DNA of 64,000 nt from Phytophthora quininea. Taxonomy: Eukaryota; Oomycota; Peronosporomycetes; Peronosporales; Peronosporaceae. Below the pieces are notes generated by a model. That model was not told the origin of the DNA. It did no database searches and saw only the letters and a list, made by a program, of their open reading frames with translations. This document shows positions 32,596 to 42,787 of this stretch, piece after piece (the stretch's first letter is position 1; each line of letters starts with the position of its first letter). The stretch lies in NCBI GenBank assembly GCA_011947345.1, contig JAAVTG010000043.1:806001-870000 (forward strand). The letters are read 5' to 3'. The position numbers and the translations under genes were made by a program.

Positions 32596-35034
32596 TTAGC
32601 ACGACAGCAACTTCGAGATGCGATCGCCAACGTACAAAAGCGATTCTCTCCAGGGCACGGCAGTTGAGTCGCGAGCACCTTGGTGGTCCGCATCCTCCTC
32701 GAACTGCACCAGCGAGAAAATCGCGTCGATATCGAGTCCTCGCCCACTCACAAACGCACTTTTCAGCTTGAGCACCCCGCTCCAGTGGTTCTGCACGCCT
32801 GCAGCATGGCACACACGCACGTAAAACCGCCGGTCGTTCCAGTCCAAAGCGCCGTCGATGACTAAGCTCACGATGAACAGGAAGAAAATATTGCGCAAGT
32901 GGTACGGCGCCAACAGGAGCTTGGGCGACTCGGTTGCCGTGCATGAAGCGCGTATGGCGGCGAAGGTTGTAGCACCAATTCTGCTCAAACTCTCGAGGAA
33001 TTGGCTCATGTCGTCGAGCACGTGGGCTGGGCACGGGTTGTTAGTCTCCAAAAGGCAAATGCACCCCTCGTCCGTACTTGGCCACGACTCCGAATTCATC
33101 CACCGGTGGCGTAAATGCTCCACCATGATCTCGACGTTGGGGTGGACCATCCGCTTACACACCAAGCAACAGCCCAGCACGCGCATGTACTCGACCCGCT
33201 GGGGCGGCAGGAAGCAAGCGTCCTCAATCAGAAAGGTTTCGAGCGCTGCAATTGCGCACGGCGGTCCCAGGATGTTGATTCGGCAGTTCTGCAGCACTCG
33301 ACGCAGTGTCCAGGCATTCAACAGTCCTTGCAAGGGTAGAACGATGGCACTGAGGGCTGACCGCGCTGCCGCTCGCCATAAAACGCGCTTGACAAAGAGC
33401 TTGAGAAGAAATTTAAGCACGTAGCGCTTGCTTTTGTAGACCAGGTAAGTCATCAGCAGCACAAACTTGGGCGACCCTCGCATCGGGTCCATTCCAAAGA
33501 GTGTGTCCTTCCGATGCTCGACCTGCAGCGCTGCACGCGCCACTGCCCGTGCAAGGAATTCACGCTCTTGGTCGAGAGGATACAGTGTTAGACCCGCGCT
33601 TACTGTCAGCTGGAAGGCAAAAGCTACAGCAGTCAAATAGAGAGCCATCACCTCCACCACCGACACGCCAATGTTGACAAGAAGGGTCCACTCGTTGATA
33701 CCTACTGCGTCTTCCATTCCAGAATTCGAGGGTAGGTAAGTTTCCAGCCCAATGGAGAACAGTCCACTCAAGATCCCGATCAGTCCGCCCAGTAGCGCTC
33801 CAAGCAGCTCGATACGCAGTATCTGGCGCATCGTAGTAGGAGAGGAGCCGTACTGCTGAGAAGGGACTGGCACGTTAGGATCCTGTCCAAACAACCGATT
33901 CTGCGGACCGAGAAGCCCTCGTGTAAGAGGCTGTGGGAGTACAGGACCATCCTGATGCTGAACAGGCTGCAAATTTGAGACTCGTGCTCTGTTGCCAAAC
34001 CGCTCCGACAAACTGACAGCAAGAGTGGCTCGCTTTGCACGCTTGAGACGTTCTTTCGACACGCGTGTGAGGAACTCAACACCGACGCGCTCCATGCGAG
34101 ACAGATAACTTTTAGGCACTCCGTCGGGTGAGTCGCCTTTGCTGGGCGATTCAAGTGATACGCCACCTCGTCGTGCCCTTACTCGCTGATGCATCGTTTG
34201 TCGTCGTGGTCTATCTGGCGAAGCATGGATGAAAGACGGCAGCTCGGTGAAGAGATCCACCGAGAAATAGTCGTGTAGAGCAGAGATGTTGCTGGTCTTG
34301 TGGTCCAACAAATCTTGCCATGCAGCGTACAAGAAATCGCTCCACTCGATGCGACCGTCTCCGTTCGGGTCTAGACGTGCTTCGATCGCGTCTAGCTCCT
34401 CATCGCTGAATACCAGCCCCAACTTCTGCAGAGCGATCTCCAGTTCGTTTCGGGAGATCTCGTGATTTTCGTCCGTATCGCAGCGCTGGAAGGCGTTCTT
34501 GAGTGGTTTGCACTTGGCCACAAAACTACAGGGAGGAAGCGGACGTCGTTCCTGCGCACAGCGCAAGATGAGAGGTCGACAGGCTTCCAGGAACGCGTCG
34601 AAGGTGACGACTTGGTTGCTGCGTGACACCTCGCCACTTGCCGACACGCCAAACGTGCGAGCCTCGGCAGGAGTCCCGCCCATTAATTCCAGAAACACTA
34701 GCAGTTCGCTCAAGGTCACAGCATTATCCTCATCGGAATCGCTGGCGTGGAAGAGTGCGCGCAGGCGACGCATATACTCCTCCCCGACTTCTGCGTTGAT
34801 GCTCTGTGGCCGAGACTTCAGCCTTCTTGCCGCCACTGCTGCGAACAGCGTCGCCTTTCGCCTTCGTTGTGCATCAGTGGCGCTTTCTTGAGGTCGTGGT
34901 CGCGCTTTACTGTTGATCGACAGCTTCTGCGGTGGCGCGAAATGTAAAATTGGTGTTGATGGGAAGCGGAGACTCGAGTCGGTTGGCAGCGACCTGCGTT
35001 TGAGCTCCAAGACGGGTATAACCTTGGATACCAT
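32596..35034 (-). CDS. EF-hand membrane protein, unknown function
   Basis: This is one uninterrupted reading frame of 812 aa from ATG 35034 (MVSKVIPVLEL); the frame upstream starts at GTG. Two to three EF hands lie in the first third: DSDEDNAVTLSEL near residue 100, DTDENHEISRNEL near 185 and DPNGDGRIEWSDF near 225. A basic segment follows. Then there are several hydrophobic stretches, including LLGALLGGLIGILSGLFSIG (near 410), VVEVMALYLTAVAFAFQLTV, and a late one NIFFLFIVSLVIDGAL. A Cys-rich segment (CCLVCKRM, CICLLETNNPC) lies between. It looks like a calcium-responsive integral membrane protein. I recognise no transporter or channel family. It is one of the few long genes here without a frame break. 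Confidence 0.75.
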   Translation of the reverse strand: MVSKVIPVLELKRRSLPTDSSLRFPSTPILHFAPPQKLSINSKARPRPQESATDAQRRRKATLFAAVAARRLKSRPQSINAEVGEEYMRRLRALFHASDSDEDNAVTLSELLVFLELMGGTPAEARTFGVSASGEVSRSNQVVTFDAFLEACRPLILRCAQERRPLPPCSFVAKCKPLKNAFQRCDTDENHEISRNELEIALQKLGLVFSDEELDAIEARLDPNGDGRIEWSDFLYAAWQDLLDHKTSNISALHDYFSVDLFTELPSFIHASPDRPRRQTMHQRVRARRGGVSLESPSKGDSPDGVPKSYLSRMERVGVEFLTRVSKERLKRAKRATLAVSLSERFGNRARVSNLQPVQHQDGPVLPQPLTRGLLGPQNRLFGQDPNVPVPSQQYGSSPTTMRQILRIELLGALLGGLIGILSGLFSIGLETYLPSNSGMEDAVGINEWTLLVNIGVSVVEVMALYLTAVAFAFQLTVSAGLTLYPLDQEREFLARAVARAALQVEHRKDTLFGMDPMRGSPKFVLLMTYLVYKSKRYVLKFLLKLFVKRVLWRAAARSALSAIVLPLQGLLNAWTLRRVLQNCRINILGPPCAIAALETFLIEDACFLPPQRVEYMRVLGCCLVCKRMVHPNVEIMVEHLRHRWMNSESWPSTDEGCICLLETNNPCPAHVLDDMSQFLESLSRIGATTFAAIRASCTATESPKLLLAPYHLRNIFFLFIVSLVIDGALDWNDRRFYVRVCHAAGVQNHWSGVLKLKSAFVSGRGLDIDAIFSLVQFEEDADHQGARDSTAVPWRESLLYVGDRISKLLSC

Positions 35035-35178
35035 GAACAAAGAGCGACTACCGCCGGTGCAAGTCACCGTGCCTGCATTTGGTCAGCCCGCCCCGGCAGA
35101 AATAGCAAGCCGGGAAGCAGGTTCTAAAAATCACCGTTTCTCTCCGATGAAACGTCATATTCACGCCGTCAATCCACC

Positions 35179-35211
<33 letters not shown>

Positions 35212-35537
35212 GGGCAATACCACAAGTGCCTTCAAGCTGCTTTCACTTCAGCATGATATTAACAGCTTTTTCGCAGTCCAATGGCGAACTAGACTCCAAA
35301 GGAGTAAAATTTCTAGCAGCACTGGAGACCACGACTACTTCTGAATTCCATGGCGATAATGGATCTCTTGACACGAGAAGGGTTACCAGGAATTGTATCA
35401 TGACAACTGCACCAACCGTGCTGGAGTCTTCATCACACACAGACGGATAATGGAATATCATCGCGTCTTAGTAAGTATCAGACTTCTTATAAAAACATAA
35501 TAGAAGGCCATAAACACCACCACCACCACAAGTGCCT
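35035..35537. other. Intergenic region with microsatellites
   Basis: It holds an (AG)n tract at 35179-35212 and a (CAC)n tract at 35514-35530. No gene recognised. Confidence 0.6.
35179..35212. repeat. (AG)n microsatellite
   Basis: This is a 34-bp near-perfect dinucleotide repeat with one interruption (ACAG). Confidence 0.95.
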
Positions 35538-36020
35538 TCACGTTGCTGCTTTAATCCCTGCCTTGGCTTGCTGGAGCATCTCGTACGCGACCATGAACTT
35601 GGCGTACTGAACAAAGTCCGGATGATTCGCAATCACCAAGGCACGATTGAGCGTCCACGGCTCGATCTTCATCTTATCCACGCGAACGGCGGGTGGGGTG
35701 AGTCCTGCTTTGATCCATCGCTGGTATTTCTCCAGTGGTTTCGCAGCGCCCCGAGTGACCTTGGCAGCCTTGTCCACCTCGATAACAGACCCTACCTTCC
35801 CGAGCACCGCGTTGATCAGCATTCTTTCCTCATCTGCACTCGAACCTTCGTTGTTATCGCTCGTCGACTTTACTGTTCTCAAGAGCCGGTTGTTGTCTTT
35901 GTTTCCACGTCCAGAAGGGAATTTGATCGGAGCTTGGTCTGTGTCCGTGACGACGTGATCACTATCGACGCAGGCAAGAAGACCGAGTGCGGCTGACAGC
36001 AACACGCACCCGACATGCAT
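35538..36020 (-). CDS. RXLR-dEER effector candidate
   Basis: This is a 160-aa secreted protein from ATG 36020. Residues 1 to about 20 form a signal peptide (MHVGCVLLSAALGLLACVDS). RLLR at 45-48 fits RxLR and DEER at 63-66 supplies the dEER motif, with the usual spacing from the signal cleavage site. The C-terminal domain (about 70-160) contains YQRWIKAGLTPPAV and FVQYAKFMVAYEM, resembling W and Y motifs of the WY helical fold. Such proteins are delivered into plant cells and act on host targets; the target here cannot be told. The frame is intact. I chose the internal ATG because the longer open frame adds 25 residues that would bury the signal peptide. Confidence 0.85.
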   Translation of the reverse strand: MHVGCVLLSAALGLLACVDSDHVVTDTDQAPIKFPSGRGNKDNNRLLRTVKSTSDNNEGSSADEERMLINAVLGKVGSVIEVDKAAKVTRGAAKPLEKYQRWIKAGLTPPAVRVDKMKIEPWTLNRALVIANHPDFVQYAKFMVAYEMLQQAKAGIKAAT

Positions 36021-36903
36021 GGTTCTTGTAAGTGTTGGCCTGTTGCCGGTGAAATGAAAACTGACAATATGCGTTGTACTGCCTCCTGTCCTCATGGTTG
36101 GCTGTGAGACGTCGAGCTTTGAAAATTGGACTGCGAAACAAGAACTGGCCCTGTTGAGAAGCTGAGCGATTTCTCCTCACCTCGACCAGCGGTCAGCGTA
36201 CAGATCATCGGTTCCGTCTGTACTTGCCCTGGGACCGGCAAAACGCAACCAGCTTCTATGTGAGCCAGCTCCTAAGGAGCCTCGTTGGCACTTTGTGTGT
36301 AGTTGCTGTAAATTCGTCGGAGACCTACAAGGAATTGCTCATGGTAAGCTTCCATGGCGAAGTTAGCATCCTCTCCTCAGCTGTAGACCTCATGGCTTTA
36401 GCCTAGCCTATGTCCAGCCACGACGAGTACAACTTACCATCATCTGATACGCAAAACTACTGCATGTTAGCTAGTCTAGGAACGTAGCAAGCCACACCAT
36501 CATTCTCAAATACACTACACGGAGAATCACCCTGCAAGCGTTCAGCAGACCCTCCTTTGCCTATCTCCCAGCCACGATAGAGCTGGATCGCTTGCAGCTC
36601 TCCAAATCCTATCATCACGCCCCGTGCTCCGCCGCCAGGTTGATGAAAATATGTTGGTTATCTTCCAACTAGAGGAAACCCTGTACCGGTAGACCCGGAG
36701 CGCACTGCCGCTATTATAGCTCGAGAATTTGCCGCCAGTGGGAGTCGCCACCAGAAGAAGCCCCAGAGAGGCGAACAGTGAATCTACATTCCCTTTCTAT
36801 AAATGTAGCAATACATTTATAGATTCAATTTCTAGAACTAATTATCTGTCCACTGCAGTCCTAAATCATAGATTGCTAAAAATTCAGGCAACTTGCTGCG
36901 CCG
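36021..36903. other. Intergenic region between divergent genes
   Basis: It separates the RXLR candidate (minus) and the G-patch gene (plus) and should hold both promoters. A perfect hairpin lies at 36796-36823. No additional gene recognised. Confidence 0.4.
36796..36823. promoter_or_regulatory. Perfect 12-bp inverted repeat upstream of G-patch gene
   Basis: TCTATAAATGTA, a GCAA loop, then TACATTTATAGA. It lies about 80 bp before ATG 36904. It could be a dimeric protein-binding site or a hairpin in the 5' leader; its function is unproven. Confidence 0.4.
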
Positions 36904-37876
36904 ATGAAGCTGGGCGGCTTCACGCTCAAGAAAGGCGGGCGCAAGAAGCCCCTGGCGGCATCGGCGGGCTTCTCGGCGGCAGCTTCGACCGCCCCACAGG
37001 CCCCCGAGAAGGTTTTCGTCACGGACTTCGATCCGAACGCGCCCGCCGAGCTGGCTGCGGACGGCCAGAAGCCGCTGGTCATTCCGCTGACTGAGACCAA
37101 CAAGTGGAACGGAGTAGAGAAGCAAGAGGAAGACAAAGAAGGAGAGGACGCTGAAGAAGCAACTGCCGACCTCCAGGCCGTACAGACCACACAGGACAGC
37201 AGCCCCAACGAGACGCTGGTGATCCTCGGCAGCGACCGCGACCAGAAGCGCCAGGAGCTGTTCCAGGACGGGGCCAAGCGAGTCAGTGGGGCGAAGAAAG
37301 TGCCCATTTTGCAACAGAATGCGGTGCCAGGCCTGGACGCGCTGCAGGACGTGACGGACAAGTATCGACACGACGTCTCGCTGCGGCCCGACGCCCCCGA
37401 CGTTCACAGCGATGTATACGAGGCCGTTCCCGTGGAGCAGTTCGGGGCGGCTCTGCTGAGAGGCATGGGCTGGGAGGGCAGTGTCAACGCCGACGACGTA
37501 GGGGAGGCCCCGCAGCCGAGACATAAACTGCTGGGGCTGGGGGCGACTAAGCGACCGAAACTGCCTGGAGAGGACAACAAGAGGAAGCACAAGAAGCAGG
37601 AGAAGGAGGCAAAGGAGGAGCGTCCCTCTGCCACCAAAGAGGACAGGGACAGAGGGAGACGCCCAACTGATCTAGACCGACGGCGGGAGGACAGTCAAAG
37701 AGACCGAAGCAGAGACAGAGACCGCAGTAGAGATCGCGGACGAGATCGGAAGGGAGATCGGGACTGGAGTGATCGAGACCGAGACCGAGACCGAGAGAGG
37801 GATCGAGGACCACTGCAGTCGATCGGATCGACGCAGCCGCAGCAGGAGCCGCGACCGTCGCAGTCGCAGACGGTAG
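36904..37876 (+). CDS. SPP2/GPKOW/MOS2-like G-patch splicing factor
   Basis: The protein starts MKLGGFTLKKGG and contains YEAVPVEQFGAALLRGMGWEG (split about 37420-37480), the G-patch signature of Spp2/GPKOW/MOS2. These proteins activate the Prp2-type helicase during spliceosome activation in the nucleus. A Lys-rich stretch and then many Arg-Asp repeats follow (to about 37810). The same frame stays open to 38694, but beyond about 37820 it runs antisense to the next gene and loses protein character. A one-base shift near 37815 instead gives an Arg/Ser tail ending at a stop at 37876, which I prefer. The C-terminal end is therefore uncertain. Confidence 0.7.
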
Positions 37877-38073
37877 GACGCATCTGGATGGGACAGTTGA
37901 CAAATACGATAGATTTGACGACGTGTGCAGTTGAGAGTGGAGCACAGGCGTCTTCCTACTGGGTTTTGTTGCCGCTAGTGTTGCTGTTGCTGTTGCTCTT
38001 GCTGTCTTCGTCAAGAAGCGACGTGTCGAGCTGCAGCGGCAGCGGAGGAATGGAGGTGCAGATGTCACCCAAG

Positions 38074-38685
38074 CTAAAACACATCGAAAGAAGCGTCAGA
38101 GAGCACGAACGTCCAGTCAACGCTCCACCTCGCCACGTACGCGGACAGCACGGTCTGGCAGTTGTCCCGGAACTTGACCATTTGCGCGCGGTTCTCGTCG
38201 GCCTTGCCGTTCAGCAGGTTGGTGCGCATGGTGTTGATGGCCAGCACGTTGTCCTGCAGCAGCGCCGCCAGTCGTGCCTCCTCCAACTCGCCACTAGATG
38301 CTGTCTTCTGCGCGGTCGTCTCTTGGTACGGGCCGATCTTCATGCGCTTGTTGGCTGTTGTGGCTGTTGGCTGCTCGACCGAGCACCCCAACGCTTTGAC
38401 CTTGAAAGCCACGTCCCGGACACATTTGCGAGGCAGCATGGCGGCCACTTTGATGTAGCGCGTGACGTTGTCGAACTGGTCGGCTGGGAGCTGCGCGAGT
38501 CCGGTTTGCAGCGTCTGCAGTTCCTGCGACGTCCACGCAGCTTGAGCCGTCGAGTAGACCACCATGGGCGAGATGGACGGCAAGTAGTCGGACGCTTGTG
38601 GAGACGACAGCAAGTTCATGGAGGCCTGCTTGGCCGAACTCGCATGAGCCGCGGACACGGCGGCGGCGTGACCAGGCGCGGCCAT
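38074..38685 (-). CDS. SANT/Myb-like protein (DUF3755-like)
   Basis: This is a protein of about 203 aa from ATG 38685 (MAAPGHAAA). The middle (AAWTSQELQTLQTGL...LPRKCVRDVAFKVKAL) is a SANT/Myb-like helix-turn-helix. The C-terminal part (LLQDNVLAINTMRTNLLNG) resembles the helical DUF3755 segment found in plant SANT-like proteins. It is probably a nuclear DNA- or chromatin-associated factor, but the assignment is weak. An in-frame ATG at 38778 exists but lies inside the divergent gene. The two starts (38685 and 38741) are only 55 bp apart, so a shared bidirectional promoter is likely. The 3' end converges on the G-patch gene. Confidence 0.65.
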   Translation of the reverse strand: MAAPGHAAAVSAAHASSAKQASMNLLSSPQASDYLPSISPMVVYSTAQAAWTSQELQTLQTGLAQLPADQFDNVTRYIKVAAMLPRKCVRDVAFKVKALGCSVEQPTATTANKRMKIGPYQETTAQKTASSGELEEARLAALLQDNVLAINTMRTNLLNGKADENRAQMVKFRDNCQTVLSAYVARWSVDWTFVLSDASFDVF

Positions 38686-38740
38686 CTCGACTAAAAACTT
38701 TCGACCGGTCGTCGTATCCGCCCGAGTTATCGGAGAGACC

Positions 38741-39556
38741 ATGTTCTGGCCGTTCCTGGAGCTGCACGGCCAGCTCATGTACTGCCCGCTGGCCGACTTT
38801 GGCGCAAGCGGAGTGCGGGAGGGCCAGGATATCTACGCGCATGCAGTGGTGGCGCAGCCGGTGACGGCCCACATGCCGCTGAAGAATGCGGCGGAGATGC
38901 GGGGAAAGATCGCGGTGCTGCAGCGCGGCTTTTGCGACTTCATCACCAAGACGCTGCACGCTCAACGTGCTGGGGCGGTGGCGGTGCTGGTGGCCAACAA
39001 CTGCGACGACGGTGGTGAAGCGTTCGTCATGGATGCTGGCCATCGGCAGGATCAGTCAGTTGACGCCGTTAAGATCCCGGCCATGATGGTCTCACGAGAG
39101 CACTCGACGGAGATTTTCCAGCAGATACGAGAGGCGTACTTGGCGCGCAGAGAGTTGGGGCTTACGATCCGCTTCTTGGGGGCGGAGACGGCGTCGCGGG
39201 TGTTGGCGCAGCAGGAAAGCCGCGCCCAGCAGCAGCGCTCCGTTAAGATAAAAGATCAGCGTCAAGTGCAGCAGCAAGCGGCAGCGATCTTACTGCGCAC
39301 CCGACTGGGCAAAATAGAGCAGCCAACGGAATTGACGCCACAGCGCCCAGAGAGTGCTGTTGCTACGCCCAATACGACGACGAGCGAGCTCGCGTTCGAC
39401 TTTTCGCCGCCGTCGTCGATCAAAAGCAATTCGGCCTGCTCGACGCACGGGAGTACTGCAGCTGGAGATTGGCGCGTTGCAAAGCAAGGAGCAACCAGGA
39501 CGAGACTGAGATGGAGAGTTTACAGCCGTTGCCAGTCCAGCATTGGTGCCCCATGA
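38741..39556 (+). CDS. PA (protease-associated) domain protein
   Basis: This 271-aa open frame from ATG 38741 (MFWPFLELHG) contains a protease-associated domain. The key stretch is GKIAVLQRGFCDFITKTLHAQRAGAVAVLVANN, split here as GKIAVLQRGFCDF at about residues 55-67 and AQRAGAVAVLVANN at 73-86, followed by IPAMMVSREHS. PA domains are protein-interaction or lid modules, often in proteases and vacuolar sorting receptors. No signal peptide or catalytic domain is seen. The C-terminal 40 residues look less natural, and a one-base error near 39440 is possible. It overlaps the start of the next gene by a few bases. Confidence 0.65.
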   Translation: MFWPFLELHGQLMYCPLADFGASGVREGQDIYAHAVVAQPVTAHMPLKNAAEMRGKIAVLQRGFCDFITKTLHAQRAGAVAVLVANNCDDGGEAFVMDAGHRQDQSVDAVKIPAMMVSREHSTEIFQQIREAYLARRELGLTIRFLGAETASRVLAQQESRAQQQRSVKIKDQRQVQQQAAAILLRTRLGKIEQPTELTPQRPESAVATPNTTTSELAFDFSPPSSIKSNSACSTHGSTAAGDWRVAKQGATRTRLRWRVYSRCQSSIGAP

Positions 39557-40296
39557 CCACAGCACTGGTGATCCTGGACGTGCAAAACTATTTTACACTT
39601 CGACATGGATATGGTGAAAAGCTAACGACGAGGGAAGTGGACGCAGCACTACATCGTCCAAACCAAACCAAAACGCGCACCAGCGCCTCGAGTCTCTTGG
39701 AATTTTACGACCGCGTGGACAATATCTTGCTGCCGGCGATCCAGGACGTGCTTTTAGCCAGTCGGGCCACGGAAGGGATAGAGGTCATTTACTCGGTAGT
39801 GGAGAGCGCAACGCGTGATGGCCGAGAGCGCTCTCGTGCGCACAAACACGCAGGGATCCACGTCTCCAGGGGTGGATTCGGCGCTCAGGTGCCTAAGCGA
39901 GTGGCGCCTGACGACGACTTCGACATCGTCCTCCCTCGCACCGGCGTCAAGTGAGTGGCATACATTTCTGTACCTGGCTCTGGTTGTCTTACTAAATGGC
40001 GTTTTCTGCCCGTTAGTGTGTTTGCAGCGACGAATCTCGACTACGTGCTGCGCAATCTGATGGTCTCGCATGTTGTCGTCATGGGCATTTCCGTTCTAGG
40101 TAGTGTGGAGGCCTGCGTGCAGACTGCAATGGACAGAGGCTACCAAGTCACGGTAGTCAAAGAAGCGCTCGCTCCAATGGCAGCACCGACGTCTGCGAAC
40201 AGTAAAGTCGCGAGAATGATGGCCAAGTTCTCCAAACGAGGTGTGCAGGTCCTTGCGGCTGCAGATTTTGTCGACAAACTGCAGTCGTTTGCTTAG
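39553..40296 (+). CDS. Isochorismatase-family hydrolase
   Basis: This is a cysteine-hydrolase-fold protein of the isochorismatase family, in two exons: 39553-39950 and 40017-40296, with a 66-bp GTGAGT...TTAG intron. Visible motifs are LVILDVQNYF near the N-terminus (catalytic Asp), the region before the intron, and the spliced GVNVFAATNLDYVLRNLMVSH segment. At the usual catalytic Cys site the residue after VFAAT is Asn rather than Cys, so activity on the classical substrate is doubtful. The C-terminus is intact to the stop at 40296. Isochorismatase-like proteins of oomycetes have been proposed to alter host salicylate, but no signal peptide is seen here. Confidence 0.8.
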
Positions 40297-40361
40297 TCCA
40301 AGAAAAGGTGCCAGCAATAAACTGCGCCAATATTATCCCCGCCATTCTTGAACGACAACGA

Positions 40362-42439
40362 CTGATGATGGACGTGGCGCTCGAGGTTGAGGCCGTGGTG
40401 GTCTCTGTGGTGAACATTGTGGCTGCATCGCTTGAGAATGAAGCGACTGATCAGGAGACTGAAGTTCCCGTTGGCGGTTATCTGTGGAAGTTCCCCTCGG
40501 AAGGGAGCAATGCTGAAAGTGACGTTGCTACGCTCCCCCACCAGCGCCGCAAATGCGCGAGTACCCTAGGAAATGCGATCGGTGCCGAGTGTGCTGGGTT
40601 TCTGACCGGGAGTTTGAGTTTGACCATCTACGACGATGTTCAGCTCCGGTGGATTCGAGTCTTCGCGAGGACAAGAAGATGCAAGCCACCAAGTTGGGTG
40701 TGTCGCGACGAGTATGGTGCGAGGTGGACAGCTCGTTCAGTCAGCTACAGTGGCGCTGTGATCGAGAGTTTGATGACGGTAGCGCTTTAAACTCCATCTC
40801 GTTAGCTGAAATCGCCGAGGTATCGCTGGTTGAGGAGCCACCAGAGAGTTTCCAAATTGTAACCCGTGACGGTCGCACCATTGTGTTTCAATGGAGACCC
40901 GACACTGGAGATGAAGTTACCCCCTTGATTTGGTGAATATGGATGCACGCGAATGGCAAGAGTACTTGGATGAAATCAGCAAATATGCACGAGGCTCAAC
41001 TTTTGAGACTCCAGGCACGAAGGCGGGACTGCCAACACCGAGTAATTCGCCCAAGAGAAGCGAGCGCTGTTGTGTTTTCGACCAGATCGGCCGTGTATTC
41101 CAGAACTTTAGCAACGAAAGCGATTCGCCAGTTGCTGAGCGTTTACTTGAGAGCAGACTGAGCTCTCTACTTCAAAAATCGGGGTATGGGACCTCGCTGT
41201 GCGACGACGATGGCAACAGCTTGCTGCATGTAGTTCTCAATCTCAATATCGGGGCGATGACTTCAGCTGCCATTTCAGTTTTACTCCGTATGGGCGTCGA
41301 CTGCAATCTTCAAAACCAAGCGTACGTTAAACTCGTAGCATGTGCGGAAAGTGCGGTGATTCTAACGCGTCTGTTATGACTTGCTCAGAATGGAAAGCCC
41401 TCTACTTCTAGCTGCAGCATCCGGCGACCATGCTACAATGAGCGCATTACTTTCTGCAGCTTCAATCCAAGTGGAGCTACCGTGTGCGCTTGGGGTCACA
41501 GCATTTCATGCTGCCGCCAACGCCGGCGACGTTCAGGTTTGCAAAGAGTATTTTCTCCATCGAAACTAGCTACTTACTCGCGCCGTGTTTGCTGTCTAGA
41601 TGATGCAATTGCTATGCAATGCAGGCGCTCAGCCTGAGCTTCAGGATGAGAATGGTTGGACAGCGCTGCATTATGCTGCTGCGTGTTGTTCGGGGACGGA
41701 GGCACTTCATTTCTTGTGCGAACTTCTGCCTGACGGGTTCATTGATATGCAATGTGGAGAAGGCAACACTGCGTTACATGTGGCAGCCGGGTGTGGCAAC
41801 CAGGATAGCGTTCGCGCACTGCTGGAGACTGCAGCCAGTCCACACGTGCGGAATTCTGGTGGCGAAAATGCGTACAATCTCGCTCTGCGCAACAATCATA
41901 TTCAATGCGCCGTAGTTATCAACGATTACCAGTCGATGGTCCTTCCCACTTACAGCGAGACGCCAGCAAGCCGACGGAAGGAGAATGATGTGTCCGAGGC
42001 TACTACAGTCGTGCAGAATGAATACGAATTTCAACCAGACGAACAAACAGAGGAATGGGTGGAAGGATACACGGACGAGGGCTACGCGTACTACTACAAC
42101 ACCGTCACAGGAGAGTCGTCGTGGTTCAAACCTGAAACTTTCAATGGATGGCAGACATCAGGGGGAAACTGCAGCGAGAAATGGTCGGGAGACGATTCAA
42201 TTCCACAGCCACATACAGTTTCCGAGGGCTCTGCAGTCCGTGGCACTAAGCTTGCAAATGGTGGTCATCAACTCCCGCTGTGCTTGATCCCGATGGTGAG
42301 TCAGTTAACTTCTCTCGATGACCCGACTGCAGTTGCCAAATTCGAAGCTTCCCGTCGAAAGGCGCGTTCCCAGCGCCGGCACCGACAGTCCAAGCACCGG
42401 CTCCAAGACGACGCGCCTAGGCCTAACAATCACAGCTAG
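40362..42439 (+). CDS. PH-ankyrin-WW domain protein
   Basis: One gene in three exons: to 41321, 41389-41536 and 41600-42439, with introns of 67 and 63 bp (GTACGT...CTCAG and GTTTGC...CTAG). The N-terminal third resembles a PH domain (SFQIVTRDGRTIVFQW then REWQEYLDEISKY). Four or so ankyrin repeats follow (GNSLLHVVL, ESPLLLAAASGD, GWTALHYAA, GNTALHVAAG). A WW domain comes next (WVEGYTDEGYAYYYN, then SSWFKP), and a basic tail ends the protein. Frame breaks occur near 40545 and near 40933 (one T missing from TTT). The exact start is uncertain; ATG 40362 is the first good Met. The role is a membrane-associated adaptor, by domain content only. Confidence 0.75.
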
Positions 42440-42787
42440 ACGACCCTCCCATTTGCTTTCATGGATCGCCGAAAGTCTCGACGACCCTCTGGAAAGTGCA
42501 GGAACAACTTGAAAAACATTTTCATGAAGTATCTGCAGTGTGGCTAGCCATTATGGCGACAAGAATTAAAGGCTAAATTGACTTGCATGACACGGGTGCG
42601 GGCTACACCATGCGGCCTCACGGCGAAGTGGGTAGATTAAATCCGCACTTGACACAAGTAATCACCTGGCGGTGAAGAACCTCAGGCGTGGCAGTCGTCG
42701 TGGCACGTTGATTTAATTCGATTTTTTTCTGTTTGTGGACCTGACAAAGTCGAACTCACTTCTCAATTTGTCGTCAAGAGTTAAGAG
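42440..42787. other. LPMO upstream region
   Basis: No gene recognised. It contains the core promoter noted at 42756-42772. Confidence 0.5.
42756..42772 (+). promoter_or_regulatory. Oomycete Inr+FPR core promoter of LPMO gene
   Basis: TCACTTCT followed by CAATTTGTC matches the known oomycete initiator plus flanking promoter region (TCAYTYY then CAWTTT). It is 15 bp before ATG 42788, giving a very short leader. Confidence 0.65.

Noticed and set aside
36904..38694. 596-codon reading of the G-patch gene
   Set aside because: The part after about 37820 loses protein character and lies antisense to the SANT-like gene. The open frame is judged accidental.
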